This document shows positions 1-10,835 of a stretch of 64,000 bases of DNA, in pieces. Position 1 is the first letter of the stretch; every line of letters starts with the position of its first letter. Made by a program: the position numbers and the translations under genes. The notes below the pieces were generated by a model. That model was given only the letters and a program-made list of their open reading frames with translations. It was not told where the DNA came from and ran no database searches. Source of the stretch: Lolium rigidum (Eukaryota > Streptophyta > Magnoliopsida > Poales > Poaceae); the NCBI RefSeq assembly GCF_022539505.1, contig NC_061510.1, positions 32,699,047 through 32,763,046 of the forward strand, given 5' to 3'.

Positions 1-480
1 ATTTTTTTTGAAACATTAAAATGTCGATTTTGAAAAAGTAAAAGATATTTCAATGATGGGCTCAGTCCATCAAAGACATTTTTCGGGGTGCAGCCCCACC
101 ATTTGGATCCTGCATGCCTATTTTCTCGAATACAAGCTGTGTACTTTTTTTTAATTGCTAGATCCACGTAGTAAATATTATGCTAGTCATAGTGCATAGT
201 ATTATATAGTAATATATATTATGTTTATGATATTTATCTATGATAATATCTTTATAGTGGGTATTTTTATAGAATCGTATCATAACCTTATAAAATTATT
301 GTTTTGTATAATCTCAATGTAAATCTATGTACAAGATATATATTTGACATTAATTTTTTCTGTAACATGCGCTATCATACAGTATCTACATATTTTACTC
401 TAATTCTATCTTTCCTCCTTAATTAAATGACACATCAGCATTTTTGTGGGCCTAAGGTGCATGATACTACCTAAAATACT
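1..480. repeat. Dispersed repeat, copy 1 (enters from outside the window)
   Basis: AT-rich non-coding sequence that recurs at 11030-11495 and 63515-63762. Shared landmarks are GTGCAGCCCC, TTTGGATCCTGCATGCC and a run of TATTATATAG-type motifs. Copy 1 is closer to copy 3 (both read ATTAAAATGTCG) than to copy 2. The window edge cuts it, so its class cannot be set. It may be internal sequence of a degraded DNA transposon or part of a segmental duplication. Confidence 0.7.
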
Positions 481-502
481 AGCACCATAGCCAGCCTTAA
501 CC

Positions 503-936
503 ATCAATGATCACATCAATCCTGAGCTATGTTTATTTTGGAAGAGAATTACTTCTTTTAACCAAAATTGATCCCGAAAATCATGCCAATCAGTTATCGC
601 TACATTTTAGAGAGCCTATATATAGATATGGGAAAGATTTGATACGCAACTAATGAATCATTTCAAAAAAAAATATCTTTGGATTCTGTATGATGTATAC
701 AACGGTATTAGCTACAATAGAAGATGCCACGATGGTATAAAAAAATATTTGAATTGTTTGATCCATGTAGTTAACTATCAATGAATCCGATCAAATCCTG
801 AACTGTATTTCTTTTGGAACAGATCACTCCTTTTAACCAAAATTGATCCCAAAAATCACGTCAATCAATTATTGCTAAATTTAGAGAACTTATATGGAAA
901 AGTGGAAGATTTGATACGCAGCTAATGAATAATATA
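503..936. repeat. Direct duplication upstream of the cystatin-like gene
   Basis: Positions 503-660 and 777-936 are imperfect direct copies. Both contain TTTTAACCAAAATTGATCCC and both end in GATTTGATACGCA(A/G)CTAATGAAT. Together they lie about 50-480 bp upstream of the TATA box, so any regulatory site in this block is present twice. The intervening 661-776 is AT-rich with no recognisable content. Confidence 0.75.
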
Positions 937-985
937 AAAAACTATTTTTAACCATTTCTTCGCAACGCAGCTAGGCCTAATGCAA

Positions 986-993
986 TATAAATA
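986..993 (+). promoter_or_regulatory. TATA box of the cystatin-like gene
   Basis: TATAAATA lies 99 bp upstream of the ATG at 1092, which predicts a transcription start near 1018 and a leader of about 75 nt. Spacing and sequence suit a plant core promoter. Confidence 0.6.
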
Positions 994-1091
994 CCCCAAA
1001 GCATCGTCGATTATCTCCCAAGGAAACAACTTGCACCTTACAGATACGAACTTGTAATACTTAGCAGTAAGGTGTCATCCCAAGCCACACC

Positions 1092-1421
1092 ATGAGAAAT
1101 ACTCTCTTATTTACCGTTGCCATTGTAGCCATTTATGCCATGGCAGTTCTTGGTGCAGGTTCACCAATAGACACCAATAATCCAGACATCCAATGGCTTG
1201 GCCAGTGGGCGGTGGCTGTGCACGTCCATCAGGCACACGATGGGATCAAATTCAACAAAGTTCTGAGAGCTGAGCTTGATGAGGAGTCCCCACTAGGAAA
1301 AACCCTCTATCTTCTCATCGATGCAACCAACCGAGATGGCAAGGATGCCAAATACGAGGCGGTTTTGAACCAGAGCGCCGCGTCGAGGCGTGCTCTTGTG
1401 TCCTTTAAGCCGGCTAATTGA
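1092..1421 (+). CDS. Secreted cystatin-like protein (divergent phytocystatin)
   Basis: Single-exon frame of 109 codons. Residues 1-22 form a hydrophobic signal peptide ending in ...AVLGA, so the product should enter the secretory pathway. The mature part has the grass phytocystatin layout: an N-terminal Gly-Ser-Pro, a helix with LGQWAVAVH (36-44) in place of the LARFAV motif, then strands including LYLLIDATNRDG (72-83). Phytocystatins are tight inhibitors of papain-like cysteine proteases and bind through the N-terminal Gly, a QxVxG loop and a Trp loop. Here the first loop reads DEESPLG (63-69), keeping only the Gly. The second loop (QSAAS, 94-98) has no Trp. Fold membership is likely, but canonical inhibition is doubtful. 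The start was chosen because the signal peptide follows directly and a TATA box sits at suitable distance. A recently decayed paralogue is the main alternative. Confidence 0.75.
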   Translation: MRNTLLFTVAIVAIYAMAVLGAGSPIDTNNPDIQWLGQWAVAVHVHQAHDGIKFNKVLRAELDEESPLGKTLYLLIDATNRDGKDAKYEAVLNQSAASRRALVSFKPAN

Positions 1422-1987
1422 GCAAAAATGGCATTGTGATCATGTTGCTGCAATAATTATTTGATGCAATAACAAGGTGTTTTTTTATATACTATGCATC
1501 TTATGGACTCGATTTCAAATGTGTGATGTTTTGTTGTCATATAAAATTTTCTCAACAAGCGTGTCTCTCTTATTTATCTACTTAATTTGATCATTTACTC
1601 ACAGTTGATCATGGAACAATCATCGTGCTCAAATCCAATATCCTACATCGAATACAACTCCCCGCAATCTGCAAATACTGAATCGACGATCCCATCCACC
1701 TCATACCGCTAGCACCTTCCCACTTCATGCTTCCCCGCTCGTCCCGATGCAAGCCCTAGGCACGCCGTTGCCATTTCTTCGTGTCGTTACTGCCGTCTCA
1801 AGCATCGCCGTGTTGCCTCTATCGATCCTCCATCAATAGAATGTTGTAGCATTGTGTGCGCAACCACCTCTTCCCTATCACCAATAGGTCCTCCTACTTT
1901 CCCACGGTGCCAACATGTATGAATCTATGCCCAATATATACCTACTTAATCCACATACACACACAAATACATATATTGTAGATCTAT
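1422..1987. other. Intergenic region after the cystatin-like gene
   Basis: The first 150 bp is AT-rich and is the probable 3' UTR. The rest is mixed-composition sequence with a C-rich stretch at 1640-1800 and no convincing frame, repeat unit or transposon end. Confidence 0.5.
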
Positions 1988-3034
1988 TGTAACATCCATG
2001 TTTTAGCTAAATCTAAAGTAGGGTTTGATTGTGCATCATGATCATCATGATATTATCCTAAGAAAAATGCATAAAGGAAATGATTTAGAAAACCCTAATG
2101 TTATGCAAATTTCTCAGTTAGATTCAAATGATCAAAATGTTTCAGTATTACAAACTAAACCTACATGGAACTTCTACAATATATTAAGAAGGCCATGGAT
2201 ATTTTCAGAAGTTCAGAAGAGTGTGAATCCTCAATTGAATTTCAAAATAGCAAGTTTGGAAAATAGAGAAAGAAAATAGATTTTTGAAAAAGAGAAAGAA
2301 AACCCTCCTCTATCTTGGGCTGAAAGCCCAAGCTCTCTCTATTCTCTCTCTAGCGTAGCCAGCCTGAAGCCCACCTTAGCCCAACCATCCCCTAGTGGGT
2401 TTTCTGCAAAATGAACATTTCCTTCTCTTCTTCTCCACAAAGAAGGGGCTCTGTGGCGCGTCCGTCGTCGCCCAATGCTCGTCCTCCTCATCGCGATGCA
2501 CGCCACCGCCCTGGACCTCTACAAGTAACTCTGCGCCACTGGAGAACCCAAGGCTTCCCAGTTCCCCCTCTCCCTTGCTCTCTCTATCTCCTCTCCCGTG
2601 ACCTATCTCCTCTCCCATGACCCAAAACCCTAGCCGTTCAACCATCGTCCATCTCTGCCACTTTGTCCATTCCCTTGTTGCGCTGAGACCCCCACAAGAT
2701 CCGCCTCATCGCGCTTCGTCTCGTCGCCGATGCATGCAAGCCAGCGGACCTGACCCCTTCTTCTCCGACAGAACTGGAGCTTGCCGACATCGATACAACA
2801 CCGTCTAACCTCCTCCGCCCTCGCCGACGAGATCCACGGTGAGCTCCTCTTCGTCCATGTCCAGGTGGCCAGAATTGAGTAGTGAGACAAAACTTATGAT
2901 CCAATGTGATTTTTATCTTTTCACTTCTACCGCACTAGGGATAAAGTGAATGCATGTGATATGTTTACCATGTGACACCTATGGTAATCTTGTTTAGTCA
3001 ATTAAGGTAGCATATTTGTTATTCAAACATCATG
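1988..3034 (+). mobile_element. Probable LTR fragment of a Gypsy-type retrotransposon
   Basis: It begins with TGTAACATCC, a common LTR start in grass chromoviruses. AT-rich sequence to about 2290 is followed by a CT- and GC-rich leader-like block (2290-2870), the same architecture as the long LTRs elsewhere in this window. No second copy, primer-binding site or polypurine tract is visible, and a CACTA end follows at 3035. Short frames here (for example 2025-2279) lack known domains. The identification rests on composition and start only. Confidence 0.4.
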
Positions 3035-3301
3035 CACTACTAAGAAATATGCTATAGGCCCAGGGTTACCACCGGTGCACCAAAAAATATGGACGCCGGT
3101 GGTATTTTCCACCGACGGACCGACTTTACGAACCGCCAGTGCTGCCAAAATACCGCCGGCGCACAAAGAAAAACCGTCCGTCGGGGATAAGGGTCGGCCA
3201 GGTTCGGGCCAGGAAAAAATGGCAGCTCCTTTTACCGCTGGTGCACCACCCAATTGGTGCCATTTTTCCTCCACCGATCGCCTTTTTAATATTTTAAAAA
3301 A
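3035..3301 (+). mobile_element. CACTA (En/Spm) transposon left end
   Basis: It starts CACTACTAAGAAA, matching the CACTA terminal consensus, with ATG as candidate 3-bp target duplication (3032-3034). Sub-terminal sequence repeats a short GC motif in both orientations (ACCACCGGTGCACC, CGCCGGTGG, CGCCGGCGCAC), as in CACTA sub-terminal regions. A Mutator-like element interrupts it at 3302. The body may resume at 8280. No matching right end (…TAGTAGTG) was found. Confidence 0.65.
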
Positions 3302-3398
3302 GGGATTTCTATTTTCGTGCCCTCGGTTCCTTAGTTGTGCTCAGTTTTCCCCAGCTCCTTAGTTTTTCCTCAGTTTTCCCCAAGACCTTGTCTGAAAC
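3302..3398 (+). repeat. Left terminal inverted repeat of the Mutator-like element
   Basis: Inverted counterpart of 8174-8270 with only scattered mismatches. It contains the motif CAGTTTTCCCCA and ends at GTCTGAAAC. The adjoining 9-bp target duplication is 3293-3301. Confidence 0.85.
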
Positions 3399-4442
3399 CA
3401 TCACAGATGCCGTAACGGCCGGTTGCCCGACGGTTGACCGTTATCTTCTGACTAGTGGGGCCACGTAGAGCCCGCAAAGACACGTCGACCATCCATCTTT
3501 GTTTGACCGTAAGCATCGCTGTATCCCCGACCAAAACACGCACGAGTGGGGCTTCGGTATATCGAATGACAAGTGGGCCATGGCGCTGATACAAGGGGCA
3601 ATACACGGGTAGGAATAGATTTTTAAACGGAGCTCTACAGCGATGGCACGGAGGAGGTGGCCTCGCGGAGTGCCGAGATGAGATCGACGTCCACAAAGAA
3701 CCGCATGAGGCGAGACCGCACGCATTAGATAGATATGAACTAGACGCGTTTAACCATGCAAAGAAGAGAAGAAATGGTCAACGACATCGACGACTACCTC
3801 AAAACTTTGACCGACCGTGTCCGACACGAACGCGAGCAATGTAGAGAAAACTAGTGTCTCTCCTTTCTCGGCGTGTATAGATGGGTGCTAGAAGAGTGTG
3901 GTGGCGAAGGGAAAGACCTCGCGGTGGTCCGTGGCGTCCAACATTGCGGGGCGGCGTGGCCGTGCCCACATCGGCGTGGATGCATGTTCGGCATTGGCAT
4001 CGCATGTACGTTCGGCATTGGCCTCGGTGGTATCTCTCGGTGTGTCGGTGATCGAATGAGGGGACGGGATTGAGGGTGCATCCCGACGGTGACCTAGCGC
4101 TGGCGTCGAGCATAGCCGTTTCGACCATGCCGATATCGGCATCGGCAAAGTTTGGAGGCTGTGGTGCTCGAATCAAGGAGGGATTTGTTTCTTGTACGCC
4201 AAAAGTGATTTGAAACAAGTTTCGTGTTGAAGGTTAGGTAACGAAAGTTTGTAACTAAGCCAAAAATTATACTAGCGCCATGGTGAGGTTCTTTTTGATA
4301 GAGCTATACGGTTGGGCAAACTTTTTTGACACTTTTTAGATAGGGTTCCTTGTTGTTACACGTATGGCATCATGTATGGCAAATTTGGGATCATTTGGAG
4401 ATGTTCGAAAAAATCACTTTGCTTAAACGCATGCCGTTTCGT

Positions 4443-4945
4443 CTCACTCGAAACCAGCTTTTCTAACAAGGTGATTTATTCTACCTCCTCTAAATGACCT
4501 CAAATTTCATACAACTTGATCTTCTATACATAGATAGATAGATTGTTTCGTTTTTATATTTTTCGAACTTTTTATTTCCCTTTATAATATCCAATTGATT
4601 TTCAGGTCAAAACCTCGAAAAACAGCATCATGTATGGCATCATTTTCACCATAAATTTCAAATTTTGTGAAACTTTCCCTTTTAGATATTCCTTGTTGTT
4701 ATAGATATGGCATAATGTATGCCAAATTTGGTTAGGTCTCACTCGAAACCAGCTTTTGTAACAAGTTAGGTTTTTTCGACCTTCTCAAAAGGGATTTTTT
4801 TCTACCTTCTCTAAATGACCTCAAAAATCATACATACGATCTTCTATACAAAGATAGGTAGATTGTTTCGTTTTTACATTTTTTGAACTTTTATTTCCCT
4901 TTATAATACCCATTTGTTTTCAGGTCAAAACCTCGAAAGTTAACA
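4443..4945. repeat. Duplicated 200-bp segment inside the Mutator-like element
   Basis: 4443-4640 and 4737-4945 are direct copies, both running from CTCACTCGAAACCAGCTTTT to CAGGTCAAAACCTCGAAA. The second copy has a small insertion near 4770. A third, partial similarity (TTGTTGTTA…ATGGCA, TGCCAAATTTG) links 4350-4390 with 4690-4730. No coding content. Confidence 0.7.
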
Positions 4946-5000
4946 TAACTAGATGGTGAACCCTTCCAAACTTCAAATACAGAGATAGATAGATTGGTTC

Positions 5001-5285
5001 GTTTATCATTTTTACCGTGAATAGTAATGGCTACAAGAAATCGGTGATGGTCTATCATTTTTTGCGTGAAAGGTAATGGATACAACAAATCGGTGATGGT
5101 TTATCATTTTTTGCGTGAAAATTAATGGCTACAACAAATCGGTGATGGTTTATCATTTGGGATTTTCGTGAAAATTAATGGCTACAACAAATCGGTGACG
5201 GTTTATCATTTTTTGCGTGAAAATTTATGGCTACAACAAATCGGTGATGGTTTATCATTTTTTGCGTGAAAAGTAATGCCTAAAA
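5001..5285. repeat. 49-bp tandem repeat, about six units
   Basis: Units of about 49-51 bp contain TTTATCATTTTTTGCGTGAA and CTACAACAAATCGGTGATGG, starting near 5001, 5050, 5100, 5149, 5201 and 5250. Units abut directly without unique spacers, so this is a minisatellite and not a CRISPR-like array. It lies upstream of the captured gene. Confidence 0.75.
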
Positions 5286-6076
5286 GAGTTTATAATTTTT
5301 AGCGCGTGAAAATAAATACGTAAAACCGCCATTTAGCAAACTTAGAGAGTGGAAGGTAACCGCCGACAGAGAGAGAGAGGGGTTATCCCGCCCGTTAGAT
5401 CATACGATCAACGGTCGGCGGGCACGATCCGCGTGACATGGGCTAGACCAATCGGGGCAATGTTGCACGTGTGAGAGAATTTGTGGAGGGAGAGGGCAAA
5501 ACCGAGTAGTATCAAGAAACCAAGGGCACCTATGTAATAAACAGACTAAGGGATTCAAATATGAGATTTAAAAATGGAAAATGCGTGTTTTGTAGAATAA
5601 AACCCATCTTGGCCTATCTCAAACTATTTGCAATACAAATATACATGAGTGTGAGAATTGTGGCCTCATTTAGACAAAGTATGTTTTGGGGAAAGCTGTT
5701 TTGGGAAGGGCTTATTGTGGAAAACCATGCACCTTCATAGCTACTAGGTGATTTGAGAAGGCCTTTGAGAAGTGGCAATTTGTGGTAAAACTTGATTTAT
5801 CTATGACTTATCTATGTTTTGAGAACTGGCAATTTGTGGTGAAGACTCCATGAGTATGTGCCACTATTTTTCGGAATTTTTGCACATTAAATGACTCATT
5901 TAACTAGTTAATCCCATTTGTTGACTGCTCTGTTGACCAGCTACTTGAGGGTAAAACCGAGCATATTGCACTAGCCAGCATTAGCACTCAAGGGGAAAAC
6001 CGAGCACACAAAAAATGCTAGTATAATGCTCGAGGTTATACCTGAGTATATCTAAATTTCCAGGGTTAGACTCGAG

Positions 6077-6230
6077 GACGCGTGTTGCGGTGCAGAAATG
6101 AAAGACGTGCAATATTTAACGCGTAGACGCCGGTCGCGGTGCAGAAGTCGAAGACGTGCAATCGTGGACGCGTGGCGCATTGCGGAAGTACAAGACGTGC
6201 AGACGTGCAGCGGTGGACGCGTAGGACGCG
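6077..6230 (+). promoter_or_regulatory. Repeated GC-rich motif upstream of the captured gene fragment
   Basis: Three imperfect copies of a 45-50-bp unit (GACGCG…GCGGTGCAGAAGT…GAAGACGTGCAA) begin near 6077, 6126 and 6167. They contain repeated ACGT cores (GACGTGCA), which are bZIP-type binding cores in plants. A leader rich in CTCTCCCTCT follows and reaches the ATG at 6382, so this block is in promoter position for the captured fragment. Regulatory function is inference. Confidence 0.4.
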
Positions 6231-6381
6231 GGTCGCATTAACCACCCCTTGCCTTTATAGACGCCTCCTCCCACTATCTCTCGTCACTCTCACTCGCCTA
6301 CGCAACGCCGCCTCTCTCACGTCCCATCATCTTCTCCAAAGCAAAAAACCCTCTCCCTCTCCCTCTCCTCTCGCCGGCGAG

Positions 6382-7544
6382 ATGGACAAGGAGAATGCCA
6401 ATCCCATCGTCCACGGCGCCGTCGGCTCCAAGCGCGACGCCTCCCTCTTCGATGCCGTCCCCTCAACGGACGTCGCCGCCGCCTCTGCCGGTGCATCGGA
6501 GGCTGCTGCCGCCGGTCGTGGTCAGATCCCGCCGGGATGGGACCCCTACGAGCCGGTGCCGTACGTCCCGCCCCCGAACCACTACGACACCTCCATAGAG
6601 GACCCATGGAACGAGGTAACTACGGTTTGCTTCCTTTTTTGTTCCCCATTCCATTTTGAACCCTATTTGTGCTGGTGTAGATGGATCTGTGGATGGATGA
6701 GTATTGGGCTAATATTTGCGCCGATTTTATTCCATTTTGCTTTGATCCCTCCTTGATTTCGTTCAAGATTTGGGTTTCGGCCGTTCGGTTAATTTATGCA
6801 AGTAATAATGGGATCTCAATCAGTTAATTTATGCAAGTAATCATAGGATCTCAATCAGTTATTTTATGCACGAATCAAAAGATATCAACCGTTTAATTTT
6901 GCAAATAATCTGGAATGTGTTCAAGTTCAGATCTGGAATCTGTTTCTTTGCCTATGATGAATCGGTGGGCACAGATTTTTACAGGGAGGGTTCAGCGAAC
7001 CATTTCTGTGTACAAATCTGTTGTGCATGAGCTTTGGTTCGCTTACACCGTCCCTGTAGACATATAATCGTGTCCACTCTAACTGAGGCTGCCTCTGTTT
7101 TTCCTAACTTTGTTATCATGCACGTTTGCAACTCATTCACTAATAAATTCCCGTTTGATATGGATCAGCCGTCCGGCAGCGACGTCGGCAGCGACGACGA
7201 GCACCATGACGTCAAGACTCGCCGTGTGCCGCGGAGGCTGCAGGTCGGCCAAGTATGTCTCCTACCTCGACGTCGCCAAGGGTGTCTACAGGTGCCCCTT
7301 CCGCACTAGGAGGCTCGGCGGCACCGACTTCAACCGCGTCCTCACGCATGCCGAGAACATCGGCCACACCAACCCCAAGGTCGGCGCGTCGGTGAACCCC
7401 AACTCCTTCCGCGCCAAGCACTTGGCGCTCGGCATGCACCTCCGCAGCATCCAGTGGGTGGAGATCTCCGGCGGGCACATGCCTCCGCTCAAGCCCAAGG
7501 CTCCCAAGGGGAGCAACAAGTGGAGGCAGAGGCAGATGGGGTAG
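6382..7544 (+). pseudogene. Captured two-exon gene fragment with a zinc finger-XS-like segment
   Basis: Exon 1 (6382-6615, 78 codons) starts MDKENANPIV and ends in a consensus donor, GAG|GTAAC. Exon 2 starts after an AG at 7167-7168 in phase 0 with PSGSDVGSDDE. The conserved part lies one frame over: KYVSYLDVAKGVYRCPFR, then TDFNRVLTHAENIGH…KHLALGMHL, ending at TAG 7542-7544. This resembles the plant zf-XS segment of SGS3/X1-type proteins (CPFC, later His, then a KxxHLAL motif), but the second cysteine of CPFC is Arg. The break near 7245-7255, the Cys loss and its position inside a Mutator-like element indicate a captured, probably non-functional copy. It could still be transcribed. The family assignment is tentative. 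Confidence 0.55.
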
Positions 7545-8173
7545 GCGGAGTCCTGGACGTGTGCTGCTGCTGCCTCCTCCATTTTGTTGTTGGGATCCCT
7601 TTGTTGTTAGCTAGGGATCCCTCGTTGTTATGTTGTTAGTATGATGGTGCTGTACTGCTGTGAAGAACCTCGAACCCTACTATGTTTGGCTGCTGAATGC
7701 AGCTTATTATCTATATTATCTATCCCTATTCTACTATATGACCTTGTGAATTTATCGTACATTCCCCGTAGATTTGCTTCTAGATTTAACTACATACATA
7801 TGGACCAGATGGAGTACTAGATTGGGCTCCCTACTAGATTTGCTGCCATATTGGGAAAACAACCAGGGCCAAAAGGAACAAATAATAATTGAAGAAAGAC
7901 AGAAATGCAAGCTTCTCTAGATTTGATACTAATTATGTGAAAAAAGGCAGAGAGAAGGAGGCAGTAAAAGGTACTCTTAAAAGGGAAATGCCAATGGCCG
8001 AGAGAGACAAAACCCAGCTCCTGCTCACGTGCAACCAAACGCTATCTCGTCCTGTCCCACGCGGTCCCTTTCTACCAGCCCCACGCGACGCGGGCCCACA
8101 CGACGCGGCCCCACACGTCAGAACGGAGCGGTCAACTTAACGGGAATCCTGCCGTCTGAGCTGCCTTCTGCGG

Positions 8174-8270
8174 GTTTCAAACAAGGACTTGGGGAAAAGT
8201 GAGGAAAAACTAAGGGGCTGGGGAAAACTGAGCACAACTAAGGAACCGAGGGCACGAAAATAGAAATCCC
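8174..8270 (-). repeat. Right terminal inverted repeat of the Mutator-like element
   Basis: Reverse complement of 3302-3398, followed at 8271-8279 by the 9-bp duplication TTTAAAAAA. A related but diverged copy of this end (with its inner flank from about 8050) occurs at 63101-63327, so at least two elements of this family have been active here. Confidence 0.85.
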
Positions 8271-8279
8271 TTTAAAAAA

Positions 8280-8779
8280 ATAAAAGAAAATGATAGAAAT
8301 TTCAAAAAATATAATCATTCAAGATGCCCATGTGTTATGTGATCTAGTTTTAGAGAAAATTTAAAAATGTGAATTTTAATATATTCTACAAAATGGCATC
8401 TTGTTTTGGTAAAACGGGATTTCTGGTTGCATACGATCTCTGATGAAAAAAATTATATCAAAATGTATCTACGCAATTTTTTTGAAGTATTTGCAAAATA
8501 TTATGTCTACGAACTTTAATTTGTTTGCATTCATCTCTGAATAAAATTTAATTATAGTATCCACATATCATTCTGTGATGTTATAAGTCCGTGCAGCTCC
8601 GCAGCGTTCTGTATAGTCTTATTTTAGCATGATTATGTTTATCATGAGTAGGAAAGAACATGACCACTATTAAGCGATAGTGACAAATAGTGGAAGTTTC
8701 AACACTGATGGTTCCATGTAGTGTTTGAATATTTGTTTCTCTCGATGCAACGTACGGACCTTTTGCTGGTCTTTTCTGA
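8280..8779. other. AT-rich non-coding stretch, possible continuation of the CACTA body
   Basis: No frame or repeat ends are seen. It directly follows the target duplication of the Mutator-like element, so before that insertion it adjoined 3035-3301 and may be interior sequence of the CACTA element. This is inference from position. Confidence 0.35.
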
Positions 8780-10773
8780 AACAATGTTTACGGTGAAGTG
8801 GGGCCGTTTTTCAGGAATAAGAGAGGGGTTCGACAGGGAGATCCCCTCTCACCGCTGCTGTTCAACTTCATTGGCGAGGCCTTGTCGGGTATTCTCACTG
8901 CTGCTGCCAAGGCCGGACACATTCACGGCCTGGCTCCGCACCTTCTGCCCGGGGGCGTCTCCCATCTTCAGTACGCAGACGATACGCTCATCCTCATCCA
9001 GGGTTCCGATGAGGATATTGCCAATCTCAAATTTCTTCTGATGTGTTTTGAGGATATGTCTGGGCTCAAGATCAATTACCACAAAAGCGAGGTGTTTGTG
9101 ATGGGACAGAGGTTCGAGGAGCGAACGGATATCGCTAACAAGTTAAACTGCAAGCTAGGCACCTTCCCCTTCAATTACCTGGGCCTCCCTATCTCGGACA
9201 GGAAACTTACCACGGAGCAAGTGGCTCTTTTTGGTGAGGAAACTCGCTACCAAAATTGAACCGTGGCTGGGAAGGTTGATGTCGTCAGGGGGACGACTCA
9301 TCCTCTCCAATGCGTGCCTAGATAATCTACCAATGTATGCCATGGGTCTGTTCCTCCTCCATGACGGGATTCATGCGAGGTTCGACTCGCACCGCTCTAA
9401 GTTCTTTTGGGAAGGCGCGGGACCAAAAAGGAAGTACCATCTTGTGAACTGGCCAACTGTGTGCAGACCTAAGGAAGTGGGAGGTCTTGGGTTGCTCAAT
9501 ACCAAAAAGATGAATTTGGCGCTTCTCCTGAAATGGATTTGGAGGCTCTATCAGGACGAGGACACGATTTGGGCCCGTATCCTTCGTGCTAAGTATGCGG
9601 ACGCCTCCGACCTGTTTGCGGGCTCAGGTCAGGGAGGGTCAACCTTCTGGAAAAGCCTCCACAAGATCAAACATCTGTTTAAGGCTGGTGCAAAGCACAA
9701 GGTGCGGAACGGCATTAGAACCAGTTTCTGGAAGGACTGGTGGTGGGGGAGGGGCCCCCTCCTAGAATCCTTTCCTCTGCTGTATGCCATTTGTGATAAC
9801 CAAGATATTGCGGTTGCTGACGCGTTTTACCAAGACTCTCTACAAGTTCGCTTCCGTCGTTCTCTTGATCCAGAGGGCCTGCGGCAATGGGTCGAGCTGC
9901 AACATACCTTAGCGGAAGTTAATCTCACTGAGGGTCAAGACCAGATTTCCTGGCACCGGGAACAGTCCGGATCCTACTCAGTGAAGTCCATGTACTCGAT
10001 GCTTTCGCAAGGCACGTCTATTGCCCACTTCAAAGACCTGTGGGAAGCCCCGGTCCCGCTCAAAATCAAAATCTTCTCCTGGCAGCTGGTGCTTGATAAG
10101 CTACCTTCGGGGTTACAGATTCTTGCTCGCCACGGTCCGTCCAATGGGCTCTGTCCCCTGTGCGGGGCGCCTGAGGACGCTAGTCATATCTTCTTCTCCT
10201 GCTCATTGGCGATTTTGCGTGGTCCGTTACGCGCCAGATGCTCGGGTGCAACTGGTGCCCCACCAACTTTGCCCAATTCCACGACATTCTATCTAGCTTC
10301 TCGGGTTACCCCAGAAAATTACTGTGGATCCTGTTCCTTGCCCAATCTTGGGTTTTGTGGAATGTGCGCAATAAATTTGCCATTGAAAAGAAAACTATTG
10401 CTAACCCAGCTGACATTATTTTCAAAATCATCATTTTTTTGCAGCTGTGGAGCCTAAAATGCAAGTCAAGAGAAAAGGAGGGCTTAAGCTGGATGGCACG
10501 CGAGCTAAGGGAGCTGTACGCGGCGCTCAAGCCAACGCCGCCGTGAAGGAGTAGGCCGTTCCACGGATCGGGTACCTGGACGGCCAAGACGGCGGGGAGT
10601 CTTGCTGTGTCTTTTGTTGCTTGTTCCGTTGTGATCGTTCGAACTTATTATCATAGGTGCTCCGATATGTGTGGCCAAGCTGTAATTCCCAGCAGTTGTA
10701 TCTGAACTGTTACCTTCGTGGCTTTATTAATTTAAAGTCGGGCAAGTGCTTGCCTATTATCTAAAAAAAAAAA
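8780..10773 (+). pseudogene. 5'-truncated LINE (L1 clade) reverse transcriptase and 3' end
   Basis: Only the C-terminal half of ORF2 remains. The reverse transcriptase starts inside GPFFRNKRGVRQGDPLSP (8798 onward) and includes the catalytic YADD near 8972 and the LKINYHKSE motif. The thumb follows, then the plant-LINE zinc-binding domain (CPLCGAPEDASHIFFSC, near 10156-10206). The 3' UTR ends in A11 at 10763-10773, the expected target-primed insertion end. Two frame breaks are present. Near 9218 the sequence reads GAGCAAGTGG; losing one A there restores the frame across the junction. A second lies near 10210. No endonuclease domain or 5' UTR is present, so it is a typical dead-on-arrival copy. 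An exact target duplication was not resolved. Confidence 0.85.
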
Positions 10774-10835
10774 GTTTAAAAAATGTAAAAAAGTGAAAGA
10801 GGTAAAATTCTACAGCTGTGCAGAAAACGAATGAA
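10774..10835. other. Short AT-rich linker
   Basis: Non-coding sequence between the LINE poly(A) and the dispersed repeat. Nothing recognisable. Confidence 0.4.

Larger units (their letters stand above)
3302..8270. mobile_element. Mutator-like element carrying a captured gene fragment (Pack-MULE)
   Basis: The ends are inverted copies of about 97 bp (3302-3398 and 8174-8270). The outer ends begin GGGATTTCTATTTTCGTGCC on opposite strands. Weaker inverted similarity continues inward (GTTGACCG, TGTGGGGCC), giving roughly 180 bp of degenerate TIR. The element is bounded by a perfect 9-bp duplication, TTTAAAAAA, at 3293-3301 and 8271-8279; nine bases and long TIRs are diagnostic of Mutator-type insertion. 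No MURA transposase domain is visible in any frame, so it is non-autonomous. The interior holds local duplications (4443-4945), a 49-bp tandem repeat (5001-5285), a repeated promoter-like motif (6077-6230) and a spliced gene fragment (6382-7544). Confidence 0.85.

Noticed and set aside
2025..2279. 84-codon frame near the start of the window as a host gene
   Set aside because: It lies inside a probable LTR fragment, has no recognisable domain, and its leader contains no promoter signal.
2411..2904. Cluster of short frames on both strands in a GC-rich stretch
   Set aside because: Mutually overlapping and low-complexity. Best explained as the leader part of an LTR.
3799..4218. Minus-strand frame inside the Mutator-like element as a possible transposase
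   Set aside because: No MURA, SWIM or zinc-finger motifs. Composition is His/Arg-rich with no conserved block, and overlapping frames on both strands are similar in length.
5001..5285. Regularly spaced repeats as a CRISPR-like array
   Set aside because: Units abut without unique spacers, no cas-like genes are present, and the context is a plant transposon.
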